DNA from: an uncultured Candidatus Puniceispirillum sp.
Lineage (GTDB): Bacteria; Pseudomonadota; Alphaproteobacteria; Puniceispirillales; Puniceispirillaceae
Length of the DNA: 64,000 bases
Reading direction: 5' to 3'
NCBI GenBank assembly: GCA_905182545.1
Contig: CAJJBY010000006.1
Coordinates: forward strand, 1-64,000
Shown: positions 27,003-37,340 of the stretch, one piece after another
How positions within the stretch are numbered: the first letter of the stretch is position 1
How the letters are laid out: each line of letters begins with the position of its first letter
Notes under the pieces: model-generated
What the model was told of the DNA's origin: nothing
What the model saw: only the letters and a program-made list of their open reading frames with translations
The model's database searches: none
Program-made: the position numbers and the translations under genes

Positions 27003-27473
27003 ATGCTTCGCTTAAACCGGTTGACCGATTATGCCATTGTTGTGCTTGCCGCGCTTGCGCATCGGCATGGCGATGTTGTGGCAACGGCGCATCTGGCCGA
27101 ATTAACCGGATTGGCACAGCCAACCGTGGCGAAAGTATCGAAAATTCTATTGGCCGCAGATTTGGTTGAAACCCAGCGCGGGGTGCGTGGTGGCTATCGG
27201 CTAACCAAAGCACCGGCGGATATCTCGCTTGTTGATATCGTCGAAGCAATGGAAGGCCCGATTGCGGTGACTGATTGCGTTGATGGAGCGCAAGACCCTC
27301 GCGCTGTTAGCAACAGCTGTTTCATGAGCAGCCATGGGAACCATGTCAATCTTGCTATTCGCAATGCCTTGAATGATGTCAGCCTTGAAGATTTAACTGA
27401 TCCGGCACAATTGTTTCCCTTGCCGGTGTCACCGTCAATAACCGAAGACGACAGGCAGTTTTCCCGACAATAG
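27003..27473 (+). CDS. Rrf2-family (IscR-like) regulator of the suf operon
   Basis: A 156-residue winged-helix protein. The Rrf2 start MLRLNRLTDYAIVVLAALA and helix-turn-helix LAELTGLAQPTVAKVSKILL are typical, followed by GVRGGYRLTKAPADISLVDIV. The Fe-S ligand region has Cys in TDCVDG and in SNSCFMSSHG, with a His after it. The position that carries the middle Cys in most suf-linked members is Arg (DPRAV, codon CGC where TGC is expected). It leads the suf operon (36 bases to sufB) and probably represses it when loaded with a cluster. Confidence 0.88.
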   Translation: MLRLNRLTDYAIVVLAALAHRHGDVVATAHLAELTGLAQPTVAKVSKILLAADLVETQRGVRGGYRLTKAPADISLVDIVEAMEGPIAVTDCVDGAQDPRAVSNSCFMSSHGNHVNLAIRNALNDVSLEDLTDPAQLFPLPVSPSITEDDRQFSRQ

Positions 27474-27508
27474 TCGGCATAACGTTAATATAAAAAGGAT
27501 CCAGCCTT

Positions 27509-28963
27509 ATGGCCGCAACGCAAGAAACCATCGACACGCTTGAAGAAGCAACCGGTAAATATAAATACGGTTTTGTGACCGATATTGAATCCGACAAGGC
27601 ACCCAAAGGCCTGAACGAGGATATTATCCGTTTTATCTCAGCCAAGAAGGATGAGCCACAATGGATGCTTGATTGGCGCTTGAAAGCATTTGCGACATGG
27701 CAAAAGATGGAATCACCCGATTGGGCCAAGCTTGATATCGAGCCGATTGATTATCAGGATATCTATTATTATGCGGCGCCAAAAAGTGGTGAAGGGCCAG
27801 CGTCTCTGGATGAAGTTGATCCGGAATTGCTGAAAACTTATGCCAAGCTTGGTATTTCTCTTGATGAGCAAAAGGTTCTTGCCGGTGTTGTTGCGGTTGA
27901 TGTGGTTTTTGACTCAGTGTCGGTTGCCACAACATTCCGTGGTGAATTGGCCAAGGTCGGGGTGATTTTCTGCCCGATTTCCGAGGCTATTCGCGACTAT
28001 CCTGATCTGGTGAAGAAATATATCGGCTCGGTTGTGCCGGTTGCCGATAATTATTTCTCGGCTTTGAATTCGGCTGTCTTTACCGATGGATCATTCGTCT
28101 ATATTCCAAAGGGGGTTCGTTGCCCGATGGAATTATCAACCTATTTCCGTATTAACGAGGCCAATACAGGCCAGTTTGAGCGGACTTTGATCATTGCCGA
28201 AGATGAAGCCTATGTCAGCTATCTGGAAGGCTGTACTGCACCGCAACGTGACGAAAACCAGCTTCATGCCGCGGTTGTCGAGCTGGTGGCGATGGATGAT
28301 GCTGAAATCAAATATTCAACTGTGCAGAACTGGTATCCGGGTGATGAAAACGGCCTTGGCGGTATCTATAATTTTGTGACCAAGCGCGGCGCATGCCGTG
28401 GTGACCGGTCCAAAATCTCATGGACACAGGTTGAAACCGGATCAGCGATCACCTGGAAATACCCATCTTGTATCCTGCAAGGCAAGGACTCAGTCGGTGA
28501 GTTTTATTCGGTCGCGCTGACCAATAATTTCCAGCAAGCCGATACCGGCACCAAGATGATCCATATTGGTGAAGGCAGCCGGTCAACGATCATTTCAAAA
28601 GGTATTTCGGCAGGCCGGTCGCAAAATTGCTATCGCGGTCTTGTTCGCATTCAACCTGGCGCTGAAAATGCGCGTAATTTCACGCAATGTGACTCGCTTC
28701 TTGTCGGCGATAAATGCGGGGCGCATACGGTTCCTTATATCGTTTCGCGCAACCCAAGCGCCAAAATTGAACATGAGGCCACTACCTCGCGCATTTCCGA
28801 AGATCAGCTTTTTTATTGTCAGCAGCGTGGCATCTCAACCGAAGATTCAGTGTCGCTGATCGTCAATGGTTTTTGCAAGGAAGTGATGAAAGAACTGCCA
28901 ATGGAATTTGCGGTGGAAGCCCAAAAGCTTATTGGCATCAGCCTTGAAGGTTCGGTTGGCTAA
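27509..28963 (+). CDS. sufB: Fe-S cluster assembly scaffold protein SufB
   Basis: A 484-residue core subunit of the SufBCD scaffold on which [Fe-S] clusters are built. Family blocks include FYVIP-type text at about residue 190 ([20 protein letters not shown]), the [18 protein letters not shown] strand, and [19 protein letters not shown], which carries the Cys that accepts sulfur or forms the cluster. The C-terminal helical domain ends [17 protein letters not shown]. First structural gene of the operon, followed by sufC after 41 bases. Confidence 0.96.
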   Translation: MAATQETIDTLEEATGKYKYGFVTDIESDKAPKGLNEDIIRFISAKKDEPQWMLDWRLKAFATWQKMESPDWAKLDIEPIDYQDIYYYAAPKSGEGPASLDEVDPELLKTYAKLGISLDEQKVLAGVVAVDVVFDSVSVATTFRGELAKVGVIFCPISEAIRDYPDLVKKYIGSVVPVADNYFSALNSAVFTDGSFVYIPKGVRCPMELSTYFRINEANTGQFERTLIIAEDEAYVSYLEGCTAPQRDENQLHAAVVELVAMDDAEIKYSTVQNWYPGDENGLGGIYNFVTKRGACRGDRSKISWTQVETGSAITWKYPSCILQGKDSVGEFYSVALTNNFQQADTGTKMIHIGEGSRSTIISKGISAGRSQNCYRGLVRIQPGAENARNFTQCDSLLVGDKCGAHTVPYIVSRNPSAKIEHEATTSRISEDQLFYCQQRGISTEDSVSLIVNGFCKEVMKELPMEFAVEAQKLIGISLEGSVG

Positions 28964-29004
28964 AACCAAACCAAAGGATAACAAGATATAATTGGAAAAG
29001 ACTT

Positions 29005-29760
29005 ATGGCACCTTTACTAGAAATTAGAGACCTCCACGCCTCGGTTGGCGATACGCCAATCCTGAAAGGTATTAACTTAACGATCAATGCCGGTGAAATT
29101 CACGCCATTATGGGGCCGAATGGATCGGGCAAAAGCACCATGTCTTATGCGCTTGCTGGCCGAGACGGCTATGAGGTCACTGGCGGTGATATCCTTATGA
29201 ATGGCGTTTCCATGCTGGAAATGGAACCAGATGAACGCGCCCGTGCAGGCATGTTTCTGGCCTTTCAATATCCGGTAGAATTACCAGGTGTTGGCGGCAT
29301 GAGCTTTTTGCGCGCCGCCGTTAATGCTCGCCGGATCGAAGCAGGAGAAGATGAAATCGACCAGCTGGAATTTGTAAAGCTGGTTCGTGCCAAGGCAAAA
29401 CATCTTAGCATCAATGACGATATGCTAAAGCGGGCGGTGAATGTTGGCTTTTCTGGTGGCGAGAAGAAACGCTATGAGATTTTGCAGATGGCGCTCCTCG
29501 AGCCGGTTCTCTCGGTTCTCGATGAAACCGATTCAGGGCTTGATGTTGACGCATTGAAAATTGTCTCTGACGGCGTGAATCTATTGCGTGATCCAGCACG
29601 GAGCATGCTTGTTATCACCCATTATCAGCGTTTGCTAAACCATATTGTGCCTGACTATGTGCATATTTTGGCCGGCGGCAAAATCCGCCGTACTGGCGGT
29701 AAAGAACTCGCACTTGAAGTAGAGGAGTCGGGTTATGTCGGCATCGATGATGCAGCCTAA
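29005..29760 (+). CDS. sufC: Fe-S cluster assembly ATPase SufC
   Basis: A 251-residue ABC-type ATPase that drives shape changes of SufBCD. Walker A is GPNGSGKST at residues 37-45, the signature loop is FSGGEKKR at about 150, and Walker B ends in [11 protein letters not shown] with the characteristic Suf D-E-T-D-S-G. The H-loop is VITHYQRLL. sufD begins 26 bases before the sufC stop, implying coupled translation. Confidence 0.96.
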   Translation: MAPLLEIRDLHASVGDTPILKGINLTINAGEIHAIMGPNGSGKSTMSYALAGRDGYEVTGGDILMNGVSMLEMEPDERARAGMFLAFQYPVELPGVGGMSFLRAAVNARRIEAGEDEIDQLEFVKLVRAKAKHLSINDDMLKRAVNVGFSGGEKKRYEILQMALLEPVLSVLDETDSGLDVDALKIVSDGVNLLRDPARSMLVITHYQRLLNHIVPDYVHILAGGKIRRTGGKELALEVEESGYVGIDDAA

Positions 29761-30985
29761 TTTAGACCAGCTGGCCGGATTGACCGGCGTTCGGGCAGGA
29801 GCGTTGTCGCGCTGGCAGGAAACAGGCTGGCCAAATAGCAGGGTTGAACAATGGCGTTTTACCCGCTTGGCAAGCCTTGAAAAAATGGATCTTCGTCCAG
29901 CTTCGGCTGCTGCACCAGCGGGAACCGAGGCCATTTCGGCTGTGCTGCCGGAAAACGGCGTCATCCTGTCCTTTAGCAATGGTGTTCTTGACGTTGCCGG
30001 TCTTGCCGCTTTGCCAGATGGCGTAACAGCCAGCTTTTTAAGCGAGAATGACACCGCCCTTGCCGTGCTTGCCGCATTGGTGCCAGCTTCACATCCGGTT
30101 AGTGACCTGTCGCTGGCAGTGATGACAAGCGGTCTGCATTTAGAGATTGCGGGCAGGGTTGATGTGCCGATCATATTGGTCTTTACCGGTGATGATAATG
30201 GGGTGTCTTCGCATCCGGTCGTGTCGGTCAAGCTTGCTGATGGCGCTTCGACTGTTCTGGCTGAATGGCATCAATCGGCTGTTGGTTTGTCAGCGCCGTT
30301 GATGGCAATTGAGGTTGGTGACAAGGCACGTCTTGATTATGCCAAGGTGCAGCATGAATCAGCGCAGAGCGCGCATCTAGCGGCAACTGGTTTGACGCTT
30401 GGTGAAGGCTCGGTTTTTGAGGGGTTTCAGATTTCCGTTGGCGGTCAATTGGCACGTCTTGAAACGCATATCACCTTGACCGGTGAAAATGCTGATTGCA
30501 CTTTATCGGCAATCTATCTTGGTCGGGCAAATCAGCACCATGATATCACTACGAATATGAGCCATGCCAAAGGGCATTGTCTGTCAAACCAGATTATCCG
30601 CGGGGTTCTCGATGACTCGGCTCGTGGTGTGTTTCAGGGCAAGGTGCATGTCGCACCAGATGCGCAAAAGACCGATGGCCAGCAGATGAGCCGTGCCTTG
30701 CTTTTGTCGCGCAAAGCCGAAGCAGACGCCAAGCCCGAATTGGAAATCTATGCTGATGATGTTTTGTGCGCGCATGGGGCAACGGTTGGCGAGCTTGATG
30801 AAACCCAGCTTTTCTATCTGACAAGCCGCGGTATTGACCGTGATACGGCGCGTGGAATGTTGATCTCGGCGTTTCTCGATGACGCCATTGACAGCATCAG
30901 CCATCCCGCATTGGCAGCCATGTTGCGGCCGGTAACGACCGCATGGATGACGGCATCAAACCGTTCTGAAACTGGAGATAAATAA
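29735..30985 (+). CDS. sufD: Fe-S cluster assembly protein SufD
   Basis: A 416-residue SufB paralogue that pairs with it in the scaffold. The N-terminal helical part is variable. The beta-helix core has [21 protein letters not shown] (read from IYLGR) and [20 protein letters not shown] with the conserved His, and the end is the STEDSV-like [19 protein letters not shown]. The ATG at 29735 lies inside sufC; ATG at 29747 and 29750 are alternatives. Its stop overlaps the sufS ATG (TAATG). Confidence 0.93.
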   Translation: MSASMMQPNLDQLAGLTGVRAGALSRWQETGWPNSRVEQWRFTRLASLEKMDLRPASAAAPAGTEAISAVLPENGVILSFSNGVLDVAGLAALPDGVTASFLSENDTALAVLAALVPASHPVSDLSLAVMTSGLHLEIAGRVDVPIILVFTGDDNGVSSHPVVSVKLADGASTVLAEWHQSAVGLSAPLMAIEVGDKARLDYAKVQHESAQSAHLAATGLTLGEGSVFEGFQISVGGQLARLETHITLTGENADCTLSAIYLGRANQHHDITTNMSHAKGHCLSNQIIRGVLDDSARGVFQGKVHVAPDAQKTDGQQMSRALLLSRKAEADAKPELEIYADDVLCAHGATVGELDETQLFYLTSRGIDRDTARGMLISAFLDDAIDSISHPALAAMLRPVTTAWMTASNRSETGDK

Positions 30986-32238
30986 TGGATGCAAATGCCT
31001 TAGATACCAGCATGACTGGCGGATATGATATCGAAAAAATCCGGTCTGATTTTCCAATCTTGTCGCGCAAAATTCATAGCAAGCCTCTGGTTTATCTTGA
31101 TTCTGCGGCATCAGCGCAAAAACCAAAAGTGGTGATTGATGCGTTGGTTTCGGCCTATTGCGATACTTATTCAAATGTTCATCGCGGCCTGCATTTCCTT
31201 TCTGAGGCGTCAACCGATGCCTATGAGGCGGTGCGTGGCAAGGTTGCGCATTTCATGGGCGCAAAATCAGGTGATGAAATCGTTCTGACCGCTGGTGCAA
31301 CAATGGCGTTGAACATGATTGCACAATGCTGGGCCTTGCCACGATTAAAGGCAGGCGACGAGATTTTGATCAGCATTGCCGAACATCACGCGAATATCGT
31401 GCCGTGGCAGATGGTGGCCGAAAAGACCGGTGCGGTTCTTCGTGCCTTTCCGGTTGATGAAGATGGCAGTTTCAATATGACTGCCTTTACCGATATGATC
31501 ACAGCCCGTACCAAAATTGTGTCGGTACCGCATGTCTCAAATGTGCTTGGCACCGTATTCCCGGTTGCCGAAATGGCCAAGATAGCGCATGACGCTAATG
31601 CGCTTATGGTTGTTGATGGTTGTCAGGGCATTATTCATATGCCGGTTGATGTTCAGGCCTTAGACGCTGATTTCTATGTCTTTTCTGCGCATAAGCTCTA
31701 TGGACCGAATGGTGTTGGCATTCTGTGGGGCAAGGCCGAAATTTTGGCTGAATTACCGCCATTTTTGGGTGGCGGCGATATGATTGATCGCGTGACCATC
31801 GAAAAATCTACCTATGCTTTGCCGCCGCATCGTTTTGAGGCGGGAACACCGGCCATTGCCGAAACCATCGCGCTTGGCGCGGCGGTTGATTATGTGCAAT
31901 CGATTGGCATGGAAGCTATTCGGTCGCATGAACAAGATATCCTGTCCTATGCGCATCAGCGGCTTTTGGCGGTTGACGGCTTGCGGCTGATCGGCACGGC
32001 AGTCGGAAAATCGGGTGTTGTATCCTTTACGATGGATTGCGCCCACCCGCATGATATTTCAACAATCATTGATAATGATGGCGTGGCCATTCGTGCTGGC
32101 CACCACTGTGCCCAGCCATTAATGGATTTCTATGATCTACCATCAACGGCGCGGGCATCGGTTGGCATCTATACCACGCGAGAAGAATTTGACGCTCTGG
32201 CAATTTCGCTGGAAAAAGTGAACCGGATTTTCGCATAG
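30985..32238 (+). CDS. sufS: Cysteine desulfurase SufS
   Basis: A 417-residue PLP enzyme that takes sulfur from L-cysteine as a persulfide for the Suf scaffold. YLDSAASAQKP opens the fold; the PLP lysine is in FYVFSAHKLYGPNGVG; the active Cys is in IRAGHHCAQPLM; and the class II (SufS/CsdA) context has no long Cys loop. There is no sufE or sufU gene nearby, so its sulfur acceptor must be elsewhere or sufB takes it directly. Start overlaps the sufD stop. Confidence 0.95.
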   Translation: MDANALDTSMTGGYDIEKIRSDFPILSRKIHSKPLVYLDSAASAQKPKVVIDALVSAYCDTYSNVHRGLHFLSEASTDAYEAVRGKVAHFMGAKSGDEIVLTAGATMALNMIAQCWALPRLKAGDEILISIAEHHANIVPWQMVAEKTGAVLRAFPVDEDGSFNMTAFTDMITARTKIVSVPHVSNVLGTVFPVAEMAKIAHDANALMVVDGCQGIIHMPVDVQALDADFYVFSAHKLYGPNGVGILWGKAEILAELPPFLGGGDMIDRVTIEKSTYALPPHRFEAGTPAIAETIALGAAVDYVQSIGMEAIRSHEQDILSYAHQRLLAVDGLRLIGTAVGKSGVVSFTMDCAHPHDISTIIDNDGVAIRAGHHCAQPLMDFYDLPSTARASVGIYTTREEFDALAISLEKVNRIFA

Positions 32239-32248
32239 GGGCGGGGTG

Positions 32249-32692
32249 ATGACACAAGACCACGATACCAAAACAGCCGCGCCAGATGATGCCGGTCAAG
32301 ATCATGATGGTCCGGGTCTTGCCGATTTTCTGCCCGATACCAGTGATGGCTATATTGCCAAGGCTGGCGCTGCGCTTGAAAATCCGGCTGGGCAGGCTGA
32401 TCCGGTGGCCGTTGAAGATGCCCTGAAATCGGTTCATGATCCGGAAATTCCAGTCAATATCTACGATCTTGGTCTGATTTACGATGTCGAACGGCGGCAT
32501 AATGGTGATGTTTATGTTACCATGTCATTAACGGCGCCCGGCTGTCCGGTTGCTGGTGAAATGCCAGGGCAGGTGGCGCGGGCATTAGCTGCGGTTGACG
32601 GCGTTGGCGAAGTTTCGGTCGAATTGGTCTGGAGCCCGCCTTGGACGCCCGAGCGTATGAGTGATGACGCACGCCTTGCTTTGGATTTTTAA
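32249..32692 (+). CDS. sufT: SUF system assembly protein SufT (MIP18/DUF59)
   Basis: About 147 residues: a polar, acidic N-terminal 50 residues and a DUF59 domain (VEDALKSVHDPEIPVNIYDLGL, then TAPGCPVAGEMP with the conserved Cys). SufT helps mature Fe-S enzymes under high demand. The start is either GTG 32246 or ATG 32249; a GGGGCGGGG stretch precedes both. Seven to ten bases after sufS, so part of the operon. Confidence 0.9.
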   Translation: MTQDHDTKTAAPDDAGQDHDGPGLADFLPDTSDGYIAKAGAALENPAGQADPVAVEDALKSVHDPEIPVNIYDLGLIYDVERRHNGDVYVTMSLTAPGCPVAGEMPGQVARALAAVDGVGEVSVELVWSPPWTPERMSDDARLALDF

Positions 32693-32735
32693 ATGAACGG
32701 TTCGCGAAAGACCAGCTATTTGGAGCTTGAAAAAC

Positions 32736-33092
32736 ATGTTTGACCCAACAAAACCAATTGTCACCTTGACCGAAGCTGCGGCCGGCCATGTTCACCGTTT
32801 GATGGCGCGGGCTGATAATGATGTGATTGGTCTTCGTGTCGGGGTAAAAACGGCTGGCTGTTCGGGCATGCAATATGATGTTCAATTTGCCACCGAGCAA
32901 AAGCCATTTGAAGATAAAATCGAACAGGACGGTGTGACCTTATTTATTGATCCAACCGCCGTAATGTTTTTGATTGGCTCACAAATGGATTGGCAGGAAG
33001 ATAAATTTTCCGCCAAATTTGTATTTAATAATCCCAATGAAATTGCCCGCTGTGGCTGTGGTGAGAGCTTTTCAGTTTCAACACCATCATAA
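32736..33092 (+). CDS. sufA: A-type Fe-S carrier protein (SufA/ErpA family)
   Basis: A 118-residue A-type carrier that receives clusters from SufBCD. The three ligand cysteines are in KTAGCSGMQYD and near the end in RCGCGESF, the CxC signature. GGAG lies 12 bases before ATG 32736; a TTG three codons earlier is too close to that site. Last gene of the suf operon proper. Confidence 0.92.
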   Translation: MFDPTKPIVTLTEAAAGHVHRLMARADNDVIGLRVGVKTAGCSGMQYDVQFATEQKPFEDKIEQDGVTLFIDPTAVMFLIGSQMDWQEDKFSAKFVFNNPNEIARCGCGESFSVSTPS

Positions 33093-33125
33093 ACCCTAGC
33101 GAGTTTTAACGATTGTAAGGCAGCT

Positions 33126-34955
33126 ATGGCTTCGTCCAATTTGCGCAAAACTGCGTCGCTTCTTCATGCGCTGATGCATTACACCGCCCCGCGCGGTGAT
33201 AATAAAATCCGTGTGCGGATTGGCGCTGCCTTTGCCTGTCTTATTGCGGCAAAAAGCTCGAACATGGTCACACCGCTTCTTTATGGGGCGGCGGTTGATC
33301 TGGTGAATGGCGATTCCGGCTTTGCCATGTCGGCTTTGATGTATCTTGTTGGTGGCTATGCGCTGGCGCGACTTGGCCAGCAGGTGTTTAGCGAGGCCAA
33401 ACAATATCTTTTTGCCAAGGTGGCACAACGCGCTGTTCGTGGCGCGGCATTGAACGCCTTTCGCTATCTTCATAAATTATCGCTTCAATTTCATATGGAT
33501 CGCCAAACTGGCGGCATGACCCGTGCGATTGATCGCGGTGCCAAGGGGATTGAATTTCTACTGACGATCGCCTTTTTTGAGGTTTTGCCGCTTTTTGTCG
33601 AAGTAGCCTTTGTCAGCATTATCATGTGGCATTTATTCGGTGGCTTTTACGCTGGTGTTACCTTTTTAACCGTTGTGGCTTATGTCTATTTCACCATTCG
33701 CGTCACCGAATGGCGGATCAGGTTTCGCCGTGAAATGAACACCGCTGATGAAGCTGCTGCAACCCGCGCTGTTGATTCCTTGCTCAATTACGAAACCGTT
33801 AAATATTTCAATGCTGAAGATGTTGAGGCAGCGCGCTATGATGCGGCGATGGCCGATTATGAAGCGATGGCGGTTCGGTCACGCACATCGCTGTCAGTCG
33901 TCAATATCGGGCAGGGAGTCATCATTGCCTTCGGTCTGATGGCCGTTATGGCAATGGCGGGTGCCGATATTCAAAAGGGCAACTTGACCGTTGGCGATTT
34001 TGTTGCGGTGAATACCTATCTTTTGCAGCTTTATCTGCCGCTTAATTTCCTTGGCTGGGTTTATCGTGAATTGCGCCAAGCGCTTGTTGATATGGAACGG
34101 ATGTTTGGTCTGCTTGATGAAGAACCGGGCATTGCCGACAAGCCAGCGGCAAAACCGATCAAGATTGATGGTGGCGAGCTGGTTTTTGACGATGTGCATT
34201 TTGCCTATGGTGACCGGCCGATTTTAAAAGGCATCAGCTTTACCGTTAAACCCGGTAAACGTGTTGCGATTGTTGGGCCAAGCGGGTCGGGCAAAACCAC
34301 TATTTCACGGCTGTTATTCCGGTTTTATGATCCGGTATCGGGCGCGGTTCGTCTTGATGGGCAGGATCTTCGCAATGTGACTCAGGCCAGCGTTCGTGCC
34401 GCCATTGGTGTGGTGCCGCAAGATACGGTGATGTTCAATTCAACGATTGGCTATAATATCGGTTATGGGCGCAACGGCGCTAGCCAAGACGATATTGCTG
34501 CGGCGTCAAAGATGGCCTCGATTGACCGGTTCATTGCCGGGTTGCCTGATGGCTATGAAACGATGGTCGGGGAACGCGGGCTGAAATTATCCGGTGGTGA
34601 AAAACAGCGTGTTGCGATTGCCCGCGCCATTTTGAAAAAACCGTCAATCTTTTTGTTTGATGAAGCAACCTCGGCATTGGATAGCCGCACCGAAAAAGAA
34701 ATCCAGCATGCGCTTGATACGGTATCAAAAAGTCAAACCACCTTGGTGATTGCGCATCGGCTGTCGACAATTGTGAACGCTGATGAAATTATCGTTCTTG
34801 CCGAAGGCGAAATTGTCGAGCGCGGAACCCATCGCCAGCTTCTGTCGCAAAAAGGGTTGTATGCGCAGATGTGGGAACGCCAGTCATCAGGGTTTCAAGA
34901 TGATGATTTGTCACCTAACATAATGCATGACAAAGCCGGTTTGCAGGGGGTTTAG
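33126..34955 (+). CDS. Atm1-type ABC exporter (ABCB7/HMT family)
   Basis: A 609-residue half-transporter: six membrane helices in residues about 30-330, then one ATPase domain with Walker A GPSGSGKTT (about 385-393), the signature LKLSGGEKQR and Walker B IFLFDEATSALDS. The EFLLTIAFFEVLPLFVEVAFV stretch and RFRREMN region mark the Atm1/ABCB7 clade, which exports a glutathione-persulfide-like sulfur species linked to Fe-S metabolism and also protects against heavy metals. It follows sufA by 33 bases, so the location supports this link. Confidence 0.88.
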   Translation: MASSNLRKTASLLHALMHYTAPRGDNKIRVRIGAAFACLIAAKSSNMVTPLLYGAAVDLVNGDSGFAMSALMYLVGGYALARLGQQVFSEAKQYLFAKVAQRAVRGAALNAFRYLHKLSLQFHMDRQTGGMTRAIDRGAKGIEFLLTIAFFEVLPLFVEVAFVSIIMWHLFGGFYAGVTFLTVVAYVYFTIRVTEWRIRFRREMNTADEAAATRAVDSLLNYETVKYFNAEDVEAARYDAAMADYEAMAVRSRTSLSVVNIGQGVIIAFGLMAVMAMAGADIQKGNLTVGDFVAVNTYLLQLYLPLNFLGWVYRELRQALVDMERMFGLLDEEPGIADKPAAKPIKIDGGELVFDDVHFAYGDRPILKGISFTVKPGKRVAIVGPSGSGKTTISRLLFRFYDPVSGAVRLDGQDLRNVTQASVRAAIGVVPQDTVMFNSTIGYNIGYGRNGASQDDIAAASKMASIDRFIAGLPDGYETMVGERGLKLSGGEKQRVAIARAILKKPSIFLFDEATSALDSRTEKEIQHALDTVSKSQTTLVIAHRLSTIVNADEIIVLAEGEIVERGTHRQLLSQKGLYAQMWERQSSGFQDDDLSPNIMHDKAGLQGV

Positions 34956-34960
34956 CTGTA

Positions 34961-35983
34961 ATGTTTGATTGGGCGCGTTCGGCGGGTTTGCCAATGCTTG
35001 GTGGTCATGACGTTTATGTATATCATCGTGATGCGTCGGTTCGGGCGCATTTCTGGCCAGCCGGTCAGGCAGCGCGTAATCCGGATGGAAAATATGTTGT
35101 TGATAGCACTGCGCCTGCCCCCTCAACGGCGCATAAAACCATTGTTATCCTTCCCGGATTTACCGAATTTTGCGAAAAATACAGTGCCGAAGTCCTGCGT
35201 TTCCATGAAAAGGGCTACCATGTTTTGATCATTGATTGGCCTGGGCAAGGTCAGTCAGGCCATTTTGGCCGACATCCATTTGCGGTTCATTGCACCGATT
35301 TTGATCATCACCTATCGGCGCTTGATGCGGTGATTTCTGCTGTTGGTCTGGATGGGCATGAACTCGTGCTATTTGGTCATTCGATGGGCGGGCATCTTGC
35401 GCTTCGCTATGCCGCATGGCGCCCCCATAAGGTCGAGGCGGTAATCTTATCGGCACCGATGATGGCACCGCCAATCATGCCGGTCTGGTTAATCCGGCTA
35501 ACAAGCTATGTTCTTGGTAGTCTTGGTCTTGTCCGATCGCACCCGCCATTTCACCGTGTGCTGTCTTTGGATTGGATACGTCATTACCGGCCAGAAAATG
35601 TGCTGACGCGATATCCAAAAGGATATGAGGATCAATTTGTCTGGTTCGATGATGCGCCCGAATTGCGCCGCAGTGGGCCAACCATTGGCTGGGTTAGCGC
35701 GGCCTATCAATCTTGTGCGCTTTATACGTTAAATCCCGACTGGTTAGCCGCGCTTGACGTGCCGGTTCTGGCTTTTGTGGCTGGCGATGAGCGCGTTGTC
35801 TTTGCGCCAGCAACCGATACCAGTCTTCCCCATATTAGGAATCTTGAGCGTATTGTCTTTGATGGCGCGCGGCACGAATTAACCCGCGAATTGCCCGAAG
35901 TAACCGATGCTTTATGGCATCATGTTGATCTGTTTTTAGCGCGGCTTGACGCAGCCTATAGTTATGAAATTGAGGATATTTAG
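34961..35983 (+). CDS. Alpha/beta hydrolase, lysophospholipase/monoacylglycerol-lipase-like
   Basis: A 340-residue serine hydrolase. The oxyanion strand VILPGFTEFCEKY, the nucleophile elbow LFGHSMGGHLALRYA (Ser at about 140), and the late His in IVFDGARHELTRE outline the triad, with Asp in FVAGDERVV. This matches the PldB/lysophospholipase group. It begins five bases after the Atm1 gene and may be co-transcribed, but there is no clear functional link. Confidence 0.85.
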   Translation: MFDWARSAGLPMLGGHDVYVYHRDASVRAHFWPAGQAARNPDGKYVVDSTAPAPSTAHKTIVILPGFTEFCEKYSAEVLRFHEKGYHVLIIDWPGQGQSGHFGRHPFAVHCTDFDHHLSALDAVISAVGLDGHELVLFGHSMGGHLALRYAAWRPHKVEAVILSAPMMAPPIMPVWLIRLTSYVLGSLGLVRSHPPFHRVLSLDWIRHYRPENVLTRYPKGYEDQFVWFDDAPELRRSGPTIGWVSAAYQSCALYTLNPDWLAALDVPVLAFVAGDERVVFAPATDTSLPHIRNLERIVFDGARHELTRELPEVTDALWHHVDLFLARLDAAYSYEIEDI

Positions 35984-35991
35984 CCGGTTTT

Positions 35992-36312
35992 TTAAGGGCT
36001 TTTAGCGTTTTCGCTGCCGTCTGGGCCATAAAACATCACCCATGTCGACATTGTGTCGCCAAAATCGGTAAAGCGATGCGGCAGGCCTGCTGGCACAAAC
36101 AAGAAATCACCTGGGCCGAATGACATAATTTCATCACCCATTTCGAATTTTCCATGGCCTTTGATGATGACATAGCATTCGTCGCTTTCATGCGGTTTTT
36201 GATGATCGGTTGTCAACGGTTGATACACCTCGACAACAAGGCTGCCATGCGTGAATAAGATGCTGAATGGCGCGGTGTTCCCGACGCCACTGGCTTTTTT
36301 CAGGCTAAGCAC
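35992..36312 (-). CDS. Cupin-domain protein
   Basis: A 106-residue single cupin. The metal motif 1 is PHESDECYVIIKGHGKFEMG (about residues 39-58) with His, Glu and the spaced residues, and motif 2 is AGLPHRFTDF. Small cupins of this kind are dioxygenases, isomerases or sugar-binding proteins; the function here cannot be told. Convergent with the hydrolase at 35983. Confidence 0.75.
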   Translation of the reverse strand: MLSLKKASGVGNTAPFSILFTHGSLVVEVYQPLTTDHQKPHESDECYVIIKGHGKFEMGDEIMSFGPGDFLFVPAGLPHRFTDFGDTMSTWVMFYGPDGSENAKSP

Positions 36313-36455
36313 GCGTCATGGCTGCGTAACGTCAAGATGCTTTGCCTTTGTCATTACCATCACCATGCTTTGAAAAAGAGAATGGTCAGGAAATCAAAAG
36401 CTTCTTAAATTTTGATTAAATTTGCATAAATATTTTGGATTAAGACCATTACGGA

Positions 36456-37214
36456 TCAGGTTAAGAATTGTTCTCTTGTGGCGCGCTCGGATAACGAAAA
36501 GCCCGGATCATACAAAAGATTAAGCGTAATATCATTTGCCTGTTCAACAGCAACGCAGGTCACATGCCGAATTTCAGCACTATCAGCACTGGCGCTTACG
36601 GGTCGAAATTCATGTTCCAGAACGTCAAGGATTACTTTTGATTCATCGGGTAATAGTGCACCCCGCCAGCGCCGTGGCCGAAAGGCCGAAATTGGCGTTA
36701 GCGCCATTAACCCGCCGCCAAGCGGAATGATCGGGCCTTGTGCTGATAAATTATAGGCGGTTGATCCTGCTGGGGTTGCAACAAGAATACCGTCACAAAC
36801 AAGACATTCCATTTGCTGTTTATCATTCACCGAAATGGTGATATGCGCCGCATTATGCGTTTGCCGTAATAATGACACTTCATTGATTGCCAATGCTTTA
36901 TGCGTGCTGCCATCGCGTGCTGTTGCGGTCATCCGCAACGGGTGCAAAGGTGCGGTTTCGGCCGCGGCAACCCGATCAGGCAGATCATCATTTTCATAAT
37001 TGTTCATCAAAAACCCAAGCCGCCCGCAATTCATGCCAAAAACGGGCAGGCCATATGACAATGAATCCTGCAACACATGCAACATATGCCCATCACCGCC
37101 AAGCGCAACAATATGGGTCGCGTCTTCGATTTTGGTCTGACCATAAAGTCCGGTCAACTGAGTAAGGCGAAGTTTGGCCTCATCATGTTCAGAAGCGCTA
37201 AAATGGAGTTTCAT
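36456..37214 (-). CDS. nadK: NAD kinase
   Basis: A 252-residue enzyme that phosphorylates NAD to NADP. The catalytic GGDG motif is VALGGDGHMLHVLQ (about residue 45), followed by FGMNCGRLGFLMNNY and the NAD-binding DGILVATPAGSTAYNLSAQGP. This is the short alphaproteobacterial form. Start 37214 (MKLHF) or 37220 are both possible. Divergent from fdhD. Confidence 0.95.
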   Translation of the reverse strand: MKLHFSASEHDEAKLRLTQLTGLYGQTKIEDATHIVALGGDGHMLHVLQDSLSYGLPVFGMNCGRLGFLMNNYENDDLPDRVAAAETAPLHPLRMTATARDGSTHKALAINEVSLLRQTHNAAHITISVNDKQQMECLVCDGILVATPAGSTAYNLSAQGPIIPLGGGLMALTPISAFRPRRWRGALLPDESKVILDVLEHEFRPVSASADSAEIRHVTCVAVEQANDITLNLLYDPGFSLSERATREQFLT

Positions 37215-37340
37215 GACCACCTGCTATCATAGGACCAATGGTTGGGATAATCTCAATGCATGGCTTATCATAGAGTTTTTGCCGCTCAAAGGCAAAACCA
37301 CTTGCCAATTGGCACTGATTTCGGCCATCTTCACGAGATG

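Noticed and set aside
29635-30231. A 198-codon minus-strand frame over the sufC-sufD junction.
   Set aside because: Antisense to conserved suf genes; low-complexity Ala/Ser/Arg content is typical of shadows.
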